Source of the DNA: Amycolatopsis sp. WQ 127309
GTDB taxonomy: Bacteria > Actinomycetota > Actinomycetes > Mycobacteriales > Pseudonocardiaceae
Length of the DNA stretch: 64,000 bases
Direction: 5' to 3'
Assembly: GCF_023023025.1 (NCBI RefSeq)
Contig: NZ_CP095481.1
Coordinates: forward strand, 4,278,001 to 4,342,000
Shown here: one piece after another, positions 33,387 through 42,628 of the stretch
Position numbering within the stretch: position 1 is the stretch's first letter
How the letters are laid out: the number at the start of each line of letters is the position of its first letter
The notes under the pieces: model-generated
The model's input: the letters and a program-made list of their open reading frames with translations, nothing else
Database searches by the model: none
What the model was told of the DNA's origin: nothing
Made by a program: the position numbers and the translations under genes

Positions 33387-35786
33387 CTACTTGCCGAACC
33401 CGGCCCGGCGGAGCGCGTCCGCCATCGAGCCGCTGCTGTTCGAGGAGCCGGAGTTGCCACCCCGGCCGCCACCACCACTGCCGCCGCGCTGACCGCCGCC
33501 GCCACCGGAACCGCCGCGGCGCTGACCGCCGCCACCGCCGCCGCCCTGCTGACCCCGGTCACGATCGCCGCCGCCACCGCCGCCGCGGTTACCGGACGGA
33601 GCGCCAGGCTCGTCGTCCAGCCGCAGCGTGAGCGAGATCCGCTTACGCGGCACGTCGACCTCGAGGACCTTCACCTTCACGATGTCGCCCGGCTTCACGA
33701 CCTCGCGCGGGTCCTTCACGAAGTTCTTCGACAGCGCCGAAACGTGCGCCAAGCCGTCCTGGTGCACGCCCACGTCGATGAACGCGCCGAACGCCGCCAC
33801 GTTCGTGACGACGCCCTCCAGGCGCATGCCCGGCTTCAGGTCGCCGATCTTGTCGACGCCTTCGGCGAACGTCGCCGTCTTGAACGCCGGGCGGGGGTCG
33901 CGGCCCGGCTTGTCCAGCTCCGCCAGGATGTCCGTCACCGTCGGGAGGCCGAACGTCTCGTCCACGAAGTCGGCCGGGCGGAGCGACGACAACGTCCGCG
34001 TGTTGCCGATCAGCGCGCGCAGGTCCGTGCCCGTCGTGGTCAGGATCCGGCGGACCACCGGGTACGCCTCCGGGTGGACCGACGACGAGTCGAGCGGGTC
34101 GTCGCCATCCGGGATGCGCAGGAAGCCCGCGCACTGCTCGAACGCCTTGGGGCCGAGCCGCGCGACCTCCTTCAGCGCCGTCCGGGAGCGGAACGGGCCG
34201 TTCGAGTCGCGGTGGGAGACGATGTTCTCCGCCAGCCCGGTCGTGATGCCCGAGACGCGGGTCAGCAGCGGCGCGGACGCCGTGTTGACGTCGACGCCGA
34301 CCGCGTTCACGCAGTCCTCGACCACCGCGTCGAGCGAGCGGGACAGCGAGACCTCGGACAGGTCGTGCTGGTACTGGCCGACGCCGATCGACTTCGGGTC
34401 GATCTTCACCAGCTCGGCCAGCGGGTCCTGCAGCCGCCGCGCGATCGAGACCGCGCCGCGCAGCGAGACGTCCATGGTCGGCAGTTCCGCCGACGCGAAC
34501 GCCGACGCCGAGTACACCGACGCGCCGGCCTCGGACACGATCGCCTTGGTCAGCTTCAGCTCCGGGTGCTTCTTGATCAGCTCCTGGGTGAGCTTGTCCG
34601 TCTCGCGCGACGCCGTGCCGTTGCCGATCGAGACCAGGTCGACCTGGTGCCGCGCGCACAGCGCGGCCAGCTCGGCGATCGACTGGTCCCACTTGTTGGC
34701 CGGCTGGTGCGGGTAGATGACGTGGGTGTCGACGACCTTGCCGGTCGCGTCCACGACGGCCACCTTGACGCCGGTGCGGAAGCCCGGGTCGAGGCCCATC
34801 GTGGCGCGGGTGCCGGCCGGGGCGGCGAGCAGCAGGTCACGCAGGTTGGACGCGAACACGCGCACGGCGTCGTCCTCGGCCGCCTGGCGCAGCCGCATCC
34901 GCAGGTCGATGCCCAGGTGCAGCAGGATCTTGGTGCGCCACGCCCAGCGCACGGTGTCGTTCAGCCACTTGTCGCCGGGGCGGCCCTCGTTGGTGACGCC
35001 GAACTTCGCGGCGATGCGGGTCTCGTAGTCGGTCGGGCCGACCTGCGGCTCGTCGGTCGGCTCGGCCGGCAGCATCGTGAGGTCGAGGACCTCTTCCTTC
35101 TCGCCGCGCAGCATCGCGAGGATCCGGTGCGAGGGGAGCTTGGTGTAGGGCTCGGAGAAGTCGAAGTAGTCGGAGAACTTGGCGCCGTCCTCCTCCTTGC
35201 CGCCGCGGACCTTGGCCACGAGGTGGCCCTGGCCCCACATCTTCTCGCGCAGGTCGCCGATGAGGTCGGCGTCCTCGGCGAAGCGCTCGACGAGGATCGA
35301 GCGGGCGCCGTCGAGGGCGGCCTGCGCGTCCGCGACGCCCTTGTCCGCGTCGACGAACACCGCGGCCGCGGCGTGCGGGTCCGTGGTGGGGTCGTTGAGC
35401 AGGCCGTCGGCCAGCGGCTCGAGGCCCGCTTCGCGCGCGATCATCGCCTTCGTGCGGCGCTTCGGCTTGAACGGGAGGTAGATGTCCTCGAGCCGCGACT
35501 TCGTGTCCGCGGCGAGGATCGAAGCCTCGAGGGCCTCGTCCAGCTTGCCCTGGCTGCGGATCGAATCGAGCACGGCGAGCCGGCGCTCGTCGAGTTCCCG
35601 CAGGTAGCGCAGCCGCTCTTCGAGCGTGCGCAGCTGCGCGTCGTCGAGCATGCCGGTGACTTCCTTGCGGTACCGCGCGATGAACGGGACGGTCGAACCG
35701 CCGTCGAGCAGCTCGACGGTGGCCTTGACCTGTCCTTCGCGCACGCCCAGTTCTTCGGCGATCCTCTGCTCGACCGACACGCTCAC
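33387..35786 (-). CDS. tex: Tex family S1 RNA-binding transcription accessory protein
   Basis: A 799-residue Tex protein. The N-terminal HTH-like region (VEQRIAEELGVREGQVKATV, STVPFIARYRKEVTG) is followed by a YqgF/RNase H-like domain (MGLDPGFRTGVKVAVVD), helix-hairpin-helix motifs (VGVDVNTASAPLLTRVSG) and an S1 domain (GMRLEGVVTNVAAFGAFIDVGVHQDGLAHVS split across the fold). A Gly/Arg/Gln-rich tail of about 60 residues, unusual in length, ends MADALRRAGFGK. Start GTG 35786 has AGGAG nine bases upstream. Confidence 0.92.
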   Translation of the reverse strand: MSVSVEQRIAEELGVREGQVKATVELLDGGSTVPFIARYRKEVTGMLDDAQLRTLEERLRYLRELDERRLAVLDSIRSQGKLDEALEASILAADTKSRLEDIYLPFKPKRRTKAMIAREAGLEPLADGLLNDPTTDPHAAAAVFVDADKGVADAQAALDGARSILVERFAEDADLIGDLREKMWGQGHLVAKVRGGKEEDGAKFSDYFDFSEPYTKLPSHRILAMLRGEKEEVLDLTMLPAEPTDEPQVGPTDYETRIAAKFGVTNEGRPGDKWLNDTVRWAWRTKILLHLGIDLRMRLRQAAEDDAVRVFASNLRDLLLAAPAGTRATMGLDPGFRTGVKVAVVDATGKVVDTHVIYPHQPANKWDQSIAELAALCARHQVDLVSIGNGTASRETDKLTQELIKKHPELKLTKAIVSEAGASVYSASAFASAELPTMDVSLRGAVSIARRLQDPLAELVKIDPKSIGVGQYQHDLSEVSLSRSLDAVVEDCVNAVGVDVNTASAPLLTRVSGITTGLAENIVSHRDSNGPFRSRTALKEVARLGPKAFEQCAGFLRIPDGDDPLDSSSVHPEAYPVVRRILTTTGTDLRALIGNTRTLSSLRPADFVDETFGLPTVTDILAELDKPGRDPRPAFKTATFAEGVDKIGDLKPGMRLEGVVTNVAAFGAFIDVGVHQDGLAHVSALSKNFVKDPREVVKPGDIVKVKVLEVDVPRKRISLTLRLDDEPGAPSGNRGGGGGGDRDRGQQGGGGGGGQRRGGSGGGGGQRGGSGGGGRGGNSGSSNSSGSMADALRRAGFGK

Positions 35787-35872
35787 TGCAACACGCTCCT
35801 GCTTCGCCCTCGGGTGGATCCGATCCCGTACATTCTGCCGTTCCGACCACCCCGACTTTCGGATGGGGCTCC

Positions 35873-35901
35873 TTGACAATGAGATTGGTCTAGTCCATTT
35901 T
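35873..35901 (+). promoter_or_regulatory. Chitinase promoter with DasR-like operator
   Basis: TTGACA (35873-35878) and CATTTT (35896-35901) are spaced 17 bp. Between and over them lies TGGTCTAGTCCA (35886-35897), one mismatch from the core TGGTCTAGACCA of DasR sites that control chitin/GlcNAc genes in Streptomyces (family knowledge). Binding would block RNA polymerase until GlcNAc-6-phosphate accumulates. Confidence 0.65.
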
Positions 35902-35937
35902 GTGGTGACCTGCCTCACGACCAGTGGAGGTCGCCCC

Positions 35938-37422
35938 GTGGTCCCCAAAGCCCGTCTAGCCCTGTTGTCGTTACTTTCCGCGGTCGCGCTGTGTCTCGGC
36001 GTGACGTTCGTGCTCGCCGGCAACGCCTCGGCGGCCAACATCCTCGCCAACCCCGGCTTCGAATCCGGCACCGCGGGGTGGACCTGCACCGCGGTCCCGA
36101 CCGCGGTGAGCACCCCGGTCCACAGCGGCAGCCGCGCCCTGAGCGCGACGCCGACGTCGTCGGATAACGCGCAGTGCTCGCAGACGCTCACCGTCGCCGC
36201 GAACACCGCCTACAAGCTGTCCGCCTGGGTGCAGGGCAGCTACGTCTACCTGGGTGTTTCCGGATCCGCGACCACCAGCACGTGGACGCCCGGCACCAGC
36301 GGCTACTCGCAGCTCTCGCTGAGCTTCACGACCGGCGCCAGCACCTCGCTGACGGTCTACCTGCACGGCTGGTACGGCCAGCCGACCTACTTCGCCGACG
36401 ACGTCAGCCTCGACGGCCCGGGCACCCCGCCGCCGACGACGCCGACCACGCCGACGACCCCCACCACCCCGACGACGCCGCCGACCACGACCACCCCGCC
36501 GACAACGACCACGCCGCCGCCGACCCAGGGTGACCTGCCCAAGCACGTCCTCACCGGCTACTGGCAGAACTTCTACAACGGCGCGAAGGCGCTGAAGCTG
36601 GCCGACGTCCCGACGAAGTACAACATCATCGCGGTGTCCTTCGCGGACGCCACCGGCACGCCGGGCGCGGTGAGCTTCACGCTCGATTCGGGCCTGTCGT
36701 CGCAGCTCGGCGGCTACACCGACGCGCAGTTCAAGGCCGACATCAAGACGGTCCAGACGCGCGGCCAGAAGGTGATCATCTCCGTCGGCGGCCAGAACGG
36801 CACGATCAGCGTCGGCGACTCGAACTCGGCGACCAACTTCGCGAACAGCATCAAGTCGCTGATCACGAACTACGGCTTCAACGGCGTCGACATCGACCTG
36901 GAGAACGGCGTCAACGCCACCTACATGGGCCAGGCGCTGCGCAGCATCTACAACGGCGGCGGCAAGGTCATCACGATGGCGCCGCAGACGATCGACATGC
37001 AGTCCACCGGCGGCGGCTACTTCCAGCTCGCGCTGAACATCAAGGACATCCTGACGATCGTCAACATGCAGTACTACAACTCGGGCACCATGCTCGGCTG
37101 CAACGGCAGCGTCTACGCCCAGGGCACGGTCGACTTCCTGACCGCGCTGGCCTGCATCCAGCTGCAGGGCGGCCTGCGGGCCGACCAGGTCGGGCTCGGG
37201 CTGCCGGCGTCGTCGCAGGCGGCCGGGGGCGGTTACCAGGCGCCGGCGAACACGGTTTCGGCGCTGAACTGCCTGGCCAAGGGCACGTCGTGCGGCTCGT
37301 TCAAGCCGTCGGCGACCTACCCGGCGATCCGCGGCGCGATGACGTGGTCGATCAACTGGGACGCGACCGCCGGGTACGCGTTCGCGAACACCGTGTCCGC
37401 TGGGCTCGCCGGCCTGCCGTGA
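35938..37422 (+). CDS. Secreted GH18 chitinase with carbohydrate-binding domain
   Basis: A 494-residue exported enzyme. Signal peptide LALLSLLSAVALCLGVTFVLA with ASA cleavage, then a jelly-roll carbohydrate-binding module (about 32-160, NILANPGFESGTAGW to TYFADDVSLDG), a Pro/Thr-rich linker (about 163-198) and a GH18 barrel. The catalytic motif DxDxE is in GFNGVDIDLENG, and MQYYN and AMTWSINWD are other substrate-site blocks. GTG 35938 follows GGAGG. The promoter carries a DasR-like site, which fits a chitinase. Confidence 0.93.
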   Translation: MVPKARLALLSLLSAVALCLGVTFVLAGNASAANILANPGFESGTAGWTCTAVPTAVSTPVHSGSRALSATPTSSDNAQCSQTLTVAANTAYKLSAWVQGSYVYLGVSGSATTSTWTPGTSGYSQLSLSFTTGASTSLTVYLHGWYGQPTYFADDVSLDGPGTPPPTTPTTPTTPTTPTTPPTTTTPPTTTTPPPTQGDLPKHVLTGYWQNFYNGAKALKLADVPTKYNIIAVSFADATGTPGAVSFTLDSGLSSQLGGYTDAQFKADIKTVQTRGQKVIISVGGQNGTISVGDSNSATNFANSIKSLITNYGFNGVDIDLENGVNATYMGQALRSIYNGGGKVITMAPQTIDMQSTGGGYFQLALNIKDILTIVNMQYYNSGTMLGCNGSVYAQGTVDFLTALACIQLQGGLRADQVGLGLPASSQAAGGGYQAPANTVSALNCLAKGTSCGSFKPSATYPAIRGAMTWSINWDATAGYAFANTVSAGLAGLP

Positions 37423-37434
37423 CGCACAGTCATA

Positions 37435-37472
37435 AAGGGGCCCTTCCGGACGCTCGTCCGGAAGGGCCCCTT
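37435..37472 (+). terminator. 17-18-bp perfect hairpin, chitinase terminator
   Basis: AAGGGGCCCTTCCGGACG (37435-37452) pairs with 37455-37472. It begins 12 bp after the stop codon. Right edge continues TTCACGG as in the other long hairpins. Confidence 0.75.
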
Positions 37473-37608
37473 CACGGCACCCCCAGCCGGCGCGCGCAGA
37501 CCCCCCGGCCGCGCGCCCGCGCCACCTAGACTGCAGGACGGTCCGTGTGTGATCGTTGCGGAAACGTGGAATCCGCAGGTCGGAGCAGGTCTAGGGAGGA
37601 GTTCGGTG

Positions 37609-39339
37609 ATGCGGTTCGGCGTCCTCGGCACTCTCGAAGCCGAATCCGAGGGGACCGCCCTCGACGTCGGGCACACGCGCCAGCGCTACGTGCTCGCGGC
37701 GCTGCTGGCGGACCCGAACCGGCCGGTGACGCCGGACCAGCTCGTCACCCGAGTCTGGGGCGGCAACCCGCCGCACCGCGCGACGGCGACGCTCCGGAGC
37801 TACCTTTCGCGGCTGCGCGCCGCCGGGTGCGCGATCGAGCGGACCCCGCACGGCTACGTGCTGCGCGTCGATCCGGCGTCGGTCGACCTGCACCGGTTCC
37901 GGGACAAGGTGACGCGCGCGCGAGCGGCGTCCGACGACGTCGCCGCGGCCACGCTGTTCGACGAAGCGCTGGCGCTGTGGCGCGGCGAGCCGTTCGCCGG
38001 GCTGGACTCGCCGTGGCTGACCGGCGTCCGCGAAGGCCTGGAAGCCGAGCGGTTCGCGGCCCGGCTGGACCGCCACGACGTCTCGCTGCGGCTCGGGCGG
38101 CACGCGGCGCTGCTGGCGACGCTGCCGCGGCTGGCCGCCGAGCACCCGTTCGACGAGCGGCTCGCGGGGCAGCTGGTCCTCGCCTACTACCGCAGCGGGC
38201 GGCAGGCCGACGCGCTCGCGCACTTCGAGGGCGTCCGCCGTCGCCTGGCCGAGTACCTGGGCGCCGACCCGGGGCCGGTGCTGCGCGGGCTGCACCGGCG
38301 GATCCTGGCGGGCGACCCGGGGCTCGAACCGCCGCCGGCCGCGCGCGAGGAGGTGCGGACGGGGTCGCTGATCGAGCTGGCCGCGATCCGCGCCGTCGCG
38401 ACGTTGCTGATCGTGGCGCGCGAAGGCGACTTCGAGTCCGCGGCTTGGCGCGTGCGCAGCACGGCGGACGCGCTGGAGAAGGAGATCGGCGAGCTGGCGG
38501 CCGAGATCGGCGGCCCGCTGGTGGTGCACGACGACACCGGCGTCCGGCTGACGGAGCTGGGGGAGCGGCTGCGCACGGGCGCCCGCGCGGGCGTGGCGGA
38601 GCTGGCGGCGATCTTCACCGAGACCCGCGTGTCCGGCCGGCGGATCAGCGGCCGGCTGCGCGTCGGCTACGTCGCGAGCCTCGGCGGCGACCTGGTGACG
38701 CGGCTGACGCAGGAGTTCGAGCGCCGCCACCCGGCGTGCCGGGTGAGCCTGACCCCGACCCGCATCGGCGCCCGCTGGACCGAGCACGACCTGCTCGCCG
38801 AGGGCGACCTGGACCTGGTCCTGCACTGGTCCCCGGGCGGCGACACGCGGTCGTTCGACCTGCCGAACCTGCGCACGGGCCCGCCGCTGCTGTCCCTGCC
38901 GCGAGGTCTCCTGATGCGCGAGGACCACCCGCTGGCGACGCGGGAGTCGGTGACCCTGGAGGACATCGCGGACTACCGCCTGCTGGACCCGAGCAAGACG
39001 CTGAACCCGGTGGCCCGCGACCAGTGGGCACCACCGCGAACGCCATCGGGCCGCCCGATCCCCCGCACGGAGGACGACGTCCCCCAGCTGATCGGCCGCA
39101 CCCGCATCGGCGCCGAGGACATGCTTTCCCTGGTGGCGCGGGGCATCGGCCTGCACATCACGGTGCTGTCGCTACTGGAGCGCTACCCGTTCCCGGGCCT
39201 GAAGGTGGTCCCGGTGACGGGCATCCCGCCGATGATCGCGGTCCCGGTCTGGCGCGCGGCGGAGGAGAACGAAGCGATCCGCGCGTACGTCGCGGTGACG
39301 ACCGAGCTGACGGCCGAAACTGTCGGTGACCCCGGATAA
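37609..39339 (+). CDS. SARP-LysR fusion transcriptional regulator
   Basis: A 576-residue protein that joins two regulator types. Residues 1-95 are a SARP winged helix (FGVLGTLEAESEG, TLRSYLSRLRAAGC), about 97-240 the BTAD domain (ALWRGEPFAGLDSPWL, FEGVRRRLAEYLGADPGP). From about 254 a LysR-type helix-turn-helix can be traced: IRAVATLLIVAREGDFESAA, a recognition helix region, GGPLVVHDDTGVRLTELGERL. Then comes a LysR effector domain (GRLRVGYVASLGGDLVTRL, GDLDLVLHWSPGG, GIGLHITVLSLLERYP). ATG 37609 follows AGGGAGGA. Two DNA-binding domains in one chain is unusual. Confidence 0.8.
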   Translation: MRFGVLGTLEAESEGTALDVGHTRQRYVLAALLADPNRPVTPDQLVTRVWGGNPPHRATATLRSYLSRLRAAGCAIERTPHGYVLRVDPASVDLHRFRDKVTRARAASDDVAAATLFDEALALWRGEPFAGLDSPWLTGVREGLEAERFAARLDRHDVSLRLGRHAALLATLPRLAAEHPFDERLAGQLVLAYYRSGRQADALAHFEGVRRRLAEYLGADPGPVLRGLHRRILAGDPGLEPPPAAREEVRTGSLIELAAIRAVATLLIVAREGDFESAAWRVRSTADALEKEIGELAAEIGGPLVVHDDTGVRLTELGERLRTGARAGVAELAAIFTETRVSGRRISGRLRVGYVASLGGDLVTRLTQEFERRHPACRVSLTPTRIGARWTEHDLLAEGDLDLVLHWSPGGDTRSFDLPNLRTGPPLLSLPRGLLMREDHPLATRESVTLEDIADYRLLDPSKTLNPVARDQWAPPRTPSGRPIPRTEDDVPQLIGRTRIGAEDMLSLVARGIGLHITVLSLLERYPFPGLKVVPVTGIPPMIAVPVWRAAEENEAIRAYVAVTTELTAETVGDPG

Positions 39340-39382
39340 ACTGGCGACATCGGGGAGCCGCACATCCACGCGCGCTGCTGAA

Positions 39383-39399
39383 CCGCCCCCTCCGGGCGG
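39383..39399. terminator. Short hairpin between convergent genes
   Basis: CCGCCC (39383-39388) pairs with GGGCGG (39394-39399) around CCTCC, between the fusion regulator and the GMC oxidoreductase genes. Short stem, weak call. Confidence 0.35.
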
Positions 39400-39433
39400 G
39401 AAATTGCCACTCGCAGCACGGCGAACGCGCGGC

Positions 39434-41092
39434 TCACCGCGGCACAATCGGCAACCGCAGTGCGCCCGGTGCGTCGCTCGGCACCACCGGCTTCCGCGGC
39501 GCCACCGCCGCCACCCGCTGGTACTCCGCGCCCAGCGAAGGGCGCAGGTCAGCCTCGCCGGCGTTCGGCCAGAAGGCCATTGCTCGCTCCGCCTGGGCCG
39601 TGATCGTCAGCGACGGGTTCACGCCCAGGTTCGCCGTGATCGCCGAGCCGTCGACGACGTGCAGGCCCGGGTAGCCGTACAACCGCTGGTACGGGTCGAC
39701 CACTCCGGTGGCCGGCGAGTCCCCGATAGCGCAGCCGCCGATGAAGTGGCCGGTGATCGGGATGTTCGCCAGGTCCGTCCACGCGCCCTGGGGGAGGCCG
39801 CCGATCTTCTCCGCTACCCGGCGCGTCACCTCGTGGCCCGCAGGGATCCACGAAGGGCTCGGCGAGCCCGCGCCCTGCTTCGTCGTCATGCGGCGGCCGA
39901 ACAGGCCGCGCTTCGTGTACGTCGTCACGGAGTTGTCGAGCGTCTGCATCACCAGCAGCCCGATCATCCGCTCCGACCAGCGCCGCGGGTTGTGCAGCTT
40001 GACGACGTTCCGCCGCTGCCGCCACAGCTCGCGCGCCCCCAGCACCCAGCGCCGGCGCCCGGCCTGAGCGTCCACCAGCACCGTCGTCATCAGGCCCATG
40101 AAGTTGCTGCCGCGCCCGTACCGCACCGGCTCCACGTGCGTCACCGCGTCCGGGTGGATCGACGACGTGATCGCGACGCCGCGCGTGTAGTCCGTGTCGT
40201 CCCGCAGCGACCGCGCGGCCAGCACGGCCTCGGAGTTCGTCCGCGCCAGCAAGCCGAGACGCGGCGACAAAAGAGGCAGCGTCCCGTTGTCCCGCAAGCG
40301 GTGCAGCAGCCGTTGGGTACCCAGGGACGCCGCCGAGAACACCACCTGCGACGCGGTGAACGTCCGGCGAGCCCGACGTCCGGTGCGCACAGTGTCCACC
40401 GCGTAGCCGCCCTCGATCGGCCGGACGGAAACCGCCGTGGTCAGCGGGTGCACCACCGCGCCCGCCTTTTCGGCCAGGTACAGGTAGTTCTTCACGGTCG
40501 TGTTCTTCGCGCCGACGCGGCAGCCCGTCATGCACTCGCCGCACAGCGTGCACTTCTGCCGGACCGGGCCCGCGCCGCCGAAGTACGGGTCTGCTCCTGA
40601 CTGTCCGAAGTAGACGCCGACGGGGGTGCGCCGGTAGGTGTGGCCGATGCCCATGTCCTCGGCCACCGAGCGCAGCACCCGGTCCGCGGCCGTCGTCGCC
40701 GGGTTCTCGACCACGCCGAGCATCCGCTTCGCCTGGTCGTAGTACGGCGCCAGCTCGTCCTTCCAGTCCGTGATGTGCGCCCACTGCGGGTCGGCGTAGA
40801 ACTCGTCCGGCGGCTCGTACAGCGTGTTCGCGTACACCAGCGAACCGCCGCCGACGCCCGAGCCGCTCATCACGAAGGTGTTCTTCAGCAGCGTCAGCCG
40901 CTGGATGCCGAAACAGCCGAGCTTCGGCGCCCACAGGTACTTCCGCAGCCGCCACGACGTCTTCGCGAACTCGTCGTCGGCGAACCGGCGGCCGGTCTCC
41001 AGCACGCCGACGCGGTAGCCCTTCTCGGTCAGCCGCAACGCCGTGACGCTGCCGCCGAACCCCGACCCGATCACCAGGACGTCGTAGTCCAT
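39434..41092 (-). CDS. GMC family oxidoreductase (cholesterol-oxidase-like)
   Basis: A 552-residue FAD enzyme. Dinucleotide site VLVIGSGFGGSVTALRL, FAD loop SGSGVGGGSLVYANTL and C-terminal catalytic region LHVVDGSAITANLGVNPSLTITAQAER are typical of the ChoD-type subgroup. It also has CTLCGECMTGC, a CxxCxxCxxxC pattern seen in this subgroup that could hold an Fe-S cluster. Probable role: oxidising a sterol or other hydrophobic alcohol. The ATG at 41092 overlaps the stop of the upstream monooxygenase gene (TGATG), so the two enzymes are made together. Confidence 0.85.
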   Translation of the reverse strand: MDYDVLVIGSGFGGSVTALRLTEKGYRVGVLETGRRFADDEFAKTSWRLRKYLWAPKLGCFGIQRLTLLKNTFVMSGSGVGGGSLVYANTLYEPPDEFYADPQWAHITDWKDELAPYYDQAKRMLGVVENPATTAADRVLRSVAEDMGIGHTYRRTPVGVYFGQSGADPYFGGAGPVRQKCTLCGECMTGCRVGAKNTTVKNYLYLAEKAGAVVHPLTTAVSVRPIEGGYAVDTVRTGRRARRTFTASQVVFSAASLGTQRLLHRLRDNGTLPLLSPRLGLLARTNSEAVLAARSLRDDTDYTRGVAITSSIHPDAVTHVEPVRYGRGSNFMGLMTTVLVDAQAGRRRWVLGARELWRQRRNVVKLHNPRRWSERMIGLLVMQTLDNSVTTYTKRGLFGRRMTTKQGAGSPSPSWIPAGHEVTRRVAEKIGGLPQGAWTDLANIPITGHFIGGCAIGDSPATGVVDPYQRLYGYPGLHVVDGSAITANLGVNPSLTITAQAERAMAFWPNAGEADLRPSLGAEYQRVAAVAPRKPVVPSDAPGALRLPIVPR

Positions 41093-42546
41093 CACGCCAC
41101 CCGGTAGTCGGCGACGTCGAACCGCTTGGTCCGGCGGTCGTACTCGGTGACCAGGCCCGGCCAGTTGGTCGTCACCCGGCCGTCGGCCTGGCGGTACCAG
41201 CTCGTGCACGCGCTCCACACGCTCCGGCCCAGCCTCGCCTGCACCTCGTCGTCGTACCGCTGTTCGACCTCCGGCAGCACGTCCAGTGTGGACACCTCAG
41301 GACGGGCCAACCGTTCCACGGCCTGACGGATGTACCGAGCCTGGCGTTCGAGCATGTAGATGATGGACCCGGCGCCGAGGTTGGTGTTCGGCCCGTAGAC
41401 GCAGAACAGGTTGGGGAAGCCGGGCACGGTGATCCCGAGGTAGGCCCGGGCGCCGCCGGACCACGCGTCCTCGAGCGTCCGGCCGCCGAGACCGCGCACT
41501 TCGATCTTGCCGAGGAAGTCGGTCGCGGCGAACCCGGTGCCGTAGACGATGACGTCCGCCTCGTGCTCGACGCCGTCCTCGGTCCGGACGCCCTTCTCGG
41601 TGATCTCGCTGATCCGCGCCGTCTCGACGTCGACGTTCGGCTGCGCGAGCGCGGGCAGGTAGTCGTTGGTGAAGAGGATCCGCTTGCAGCCCAGCGGGTA
41701 GCTCGGCTTCAGCTTCGCGCGCAGCTCCGGGTCCTCGATGTGCCGGCGGCGCAGCTGCGCGGTCCGCAGCTCGAACATCTTCGCCAGCACGGGATGGCGC
41801 GTCATCGCGTAGGTCGCGTACTCGGCGAGCAGGAAGATCCGCAGCCGGCCGAGCAGCTGCGCCGGCGGCAGGTGCTCGAACAGCCAGTGCTGCCAGCCGC
41901 GGTAGGTCGGGTCGGACTTCGCCATGACGTACGGCGGCGTCCGCTGGAAGACGGTCACCCGTTCGGCGTGCTTGCGCACCTCGGGGACGAACTGGACGGC
42001 GCTGGCCCCGGTCCCGATGACGGCGACGCGCTTCCCGCGCAGGTCGACGTCGTGGTCCCAGCGCGCCGAGTGGAAGGCGGCTCCCGCGAACCGGTCCCGC
42101 CCGGGGATGGTGGGCAGGACCGGCCGCGACAGCTGCCCCACGGCCGGCACGAAGACGTCGGCCGTGTAGGTCTCGCCGCTCTTGGTCGCGACGCGCCAGA
42201 CGCCGTCGCCGAACACGGCCTCGGTGACCTCGGCGCCGTACCGGATGTGCGGCTCGAGGCCGTACTTCGTGATGACGCCCCGCAGGTAGGCCAGGATGTC
42301 CGGCTGGTGCGAGAACCGCTTCGGCCAGCGCGGGTTCGGCTCGAACGAGTAGGAGTACAGCGGCGAGGGGATGTCGCAGGCGGCGCCCGGGTAGGTGTTG
42401 TCCCGCCAGACGCCCCCCGGCCCGGCCGCGCTCTCCAGGATCGTGAAGTCCGTGAACCCGGCGCGCTTGAGCTCGATCGCCGTGCCGATGCCGCCGAACC
42501 CGGTGCCTGCGATCAGCACCGACGGCCCCTTCGCCGAACCAGTCAT
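41092..42546 (-). CDS. Flavin-containing Baeyer-Villiger-type monooxygenase
   Basis: A 484-residue FAD/NADPH monooxygenase. FAD site VLIAGTGFGGIGTAIELKRAG, NADPH site VAVIGTGASAVQFVPEV, and between them FAGAAFHSARWD, which fits the Baeyer-Villiger fingerprint FxGxxxHxxxW[P/D]. It would turn a ketone into an ester or lactone. Coupled to the GMC oxidoreductase, whose product could be its substrate: alcohol to ketone to ester (inference). The AraC regulator at 43800 may control the pair. Confidence 0.87.
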   Translation of the reverse strand: MTGSAKGPSVLIAGTGFGGIGTAIELKRAGFTDFTILESAAGPGGVWRDNTYPGAACDIPSPLYSYSFEPNPRWPKRFSHQPDILAYLRGVITKYGLEPHIRYGAEVTEAVFGDGVWRVATKSGETYTADVFVPAVGQLSRPVLPTIPGRDRFAGAAFHSARWDHDVDLRGKRVAVIGTGASAVQFVPEVRKHAERVTVFQRTPPYVMAKSDPTYRGWQHWLFEHLPPAQLLGRLRIFLLAEYATYAMTRHPVLAKMFELRTAQLRRRHIEDPELRAKLKPSYPLGCKRILFTNDYLPALAQPNVDVETARISEITEKGVRTEDGVEHEADVIVYGTGFAATDFLGKIEVRGLGGRTLEDAWSGGARAYLGITVPGFPNLFCVYGPNTNLGAGSIIYMLERQARYIRQAVERLARPEVSTLDVLPEVEQRYDDEVQARLGRSVWSACTSWYRQADGRVTTNWPGLVTEYDRRTKRFDVADYRVA

Positions 42547-42628
42547 GCTGAAGAAAGCTACCCACCCGGAGCCTGTGACAACAGGACACGAGCGGTCACG
42601 CGATCGAGATTTCCGGCCACGGCGCCGT

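Noticed and set aside
36420..36530. DNA repeat in the chitinase gene
   Set aside because: It is the codon pattern of an ordinary Pro/Thr linker between binding module and catalytic domain.
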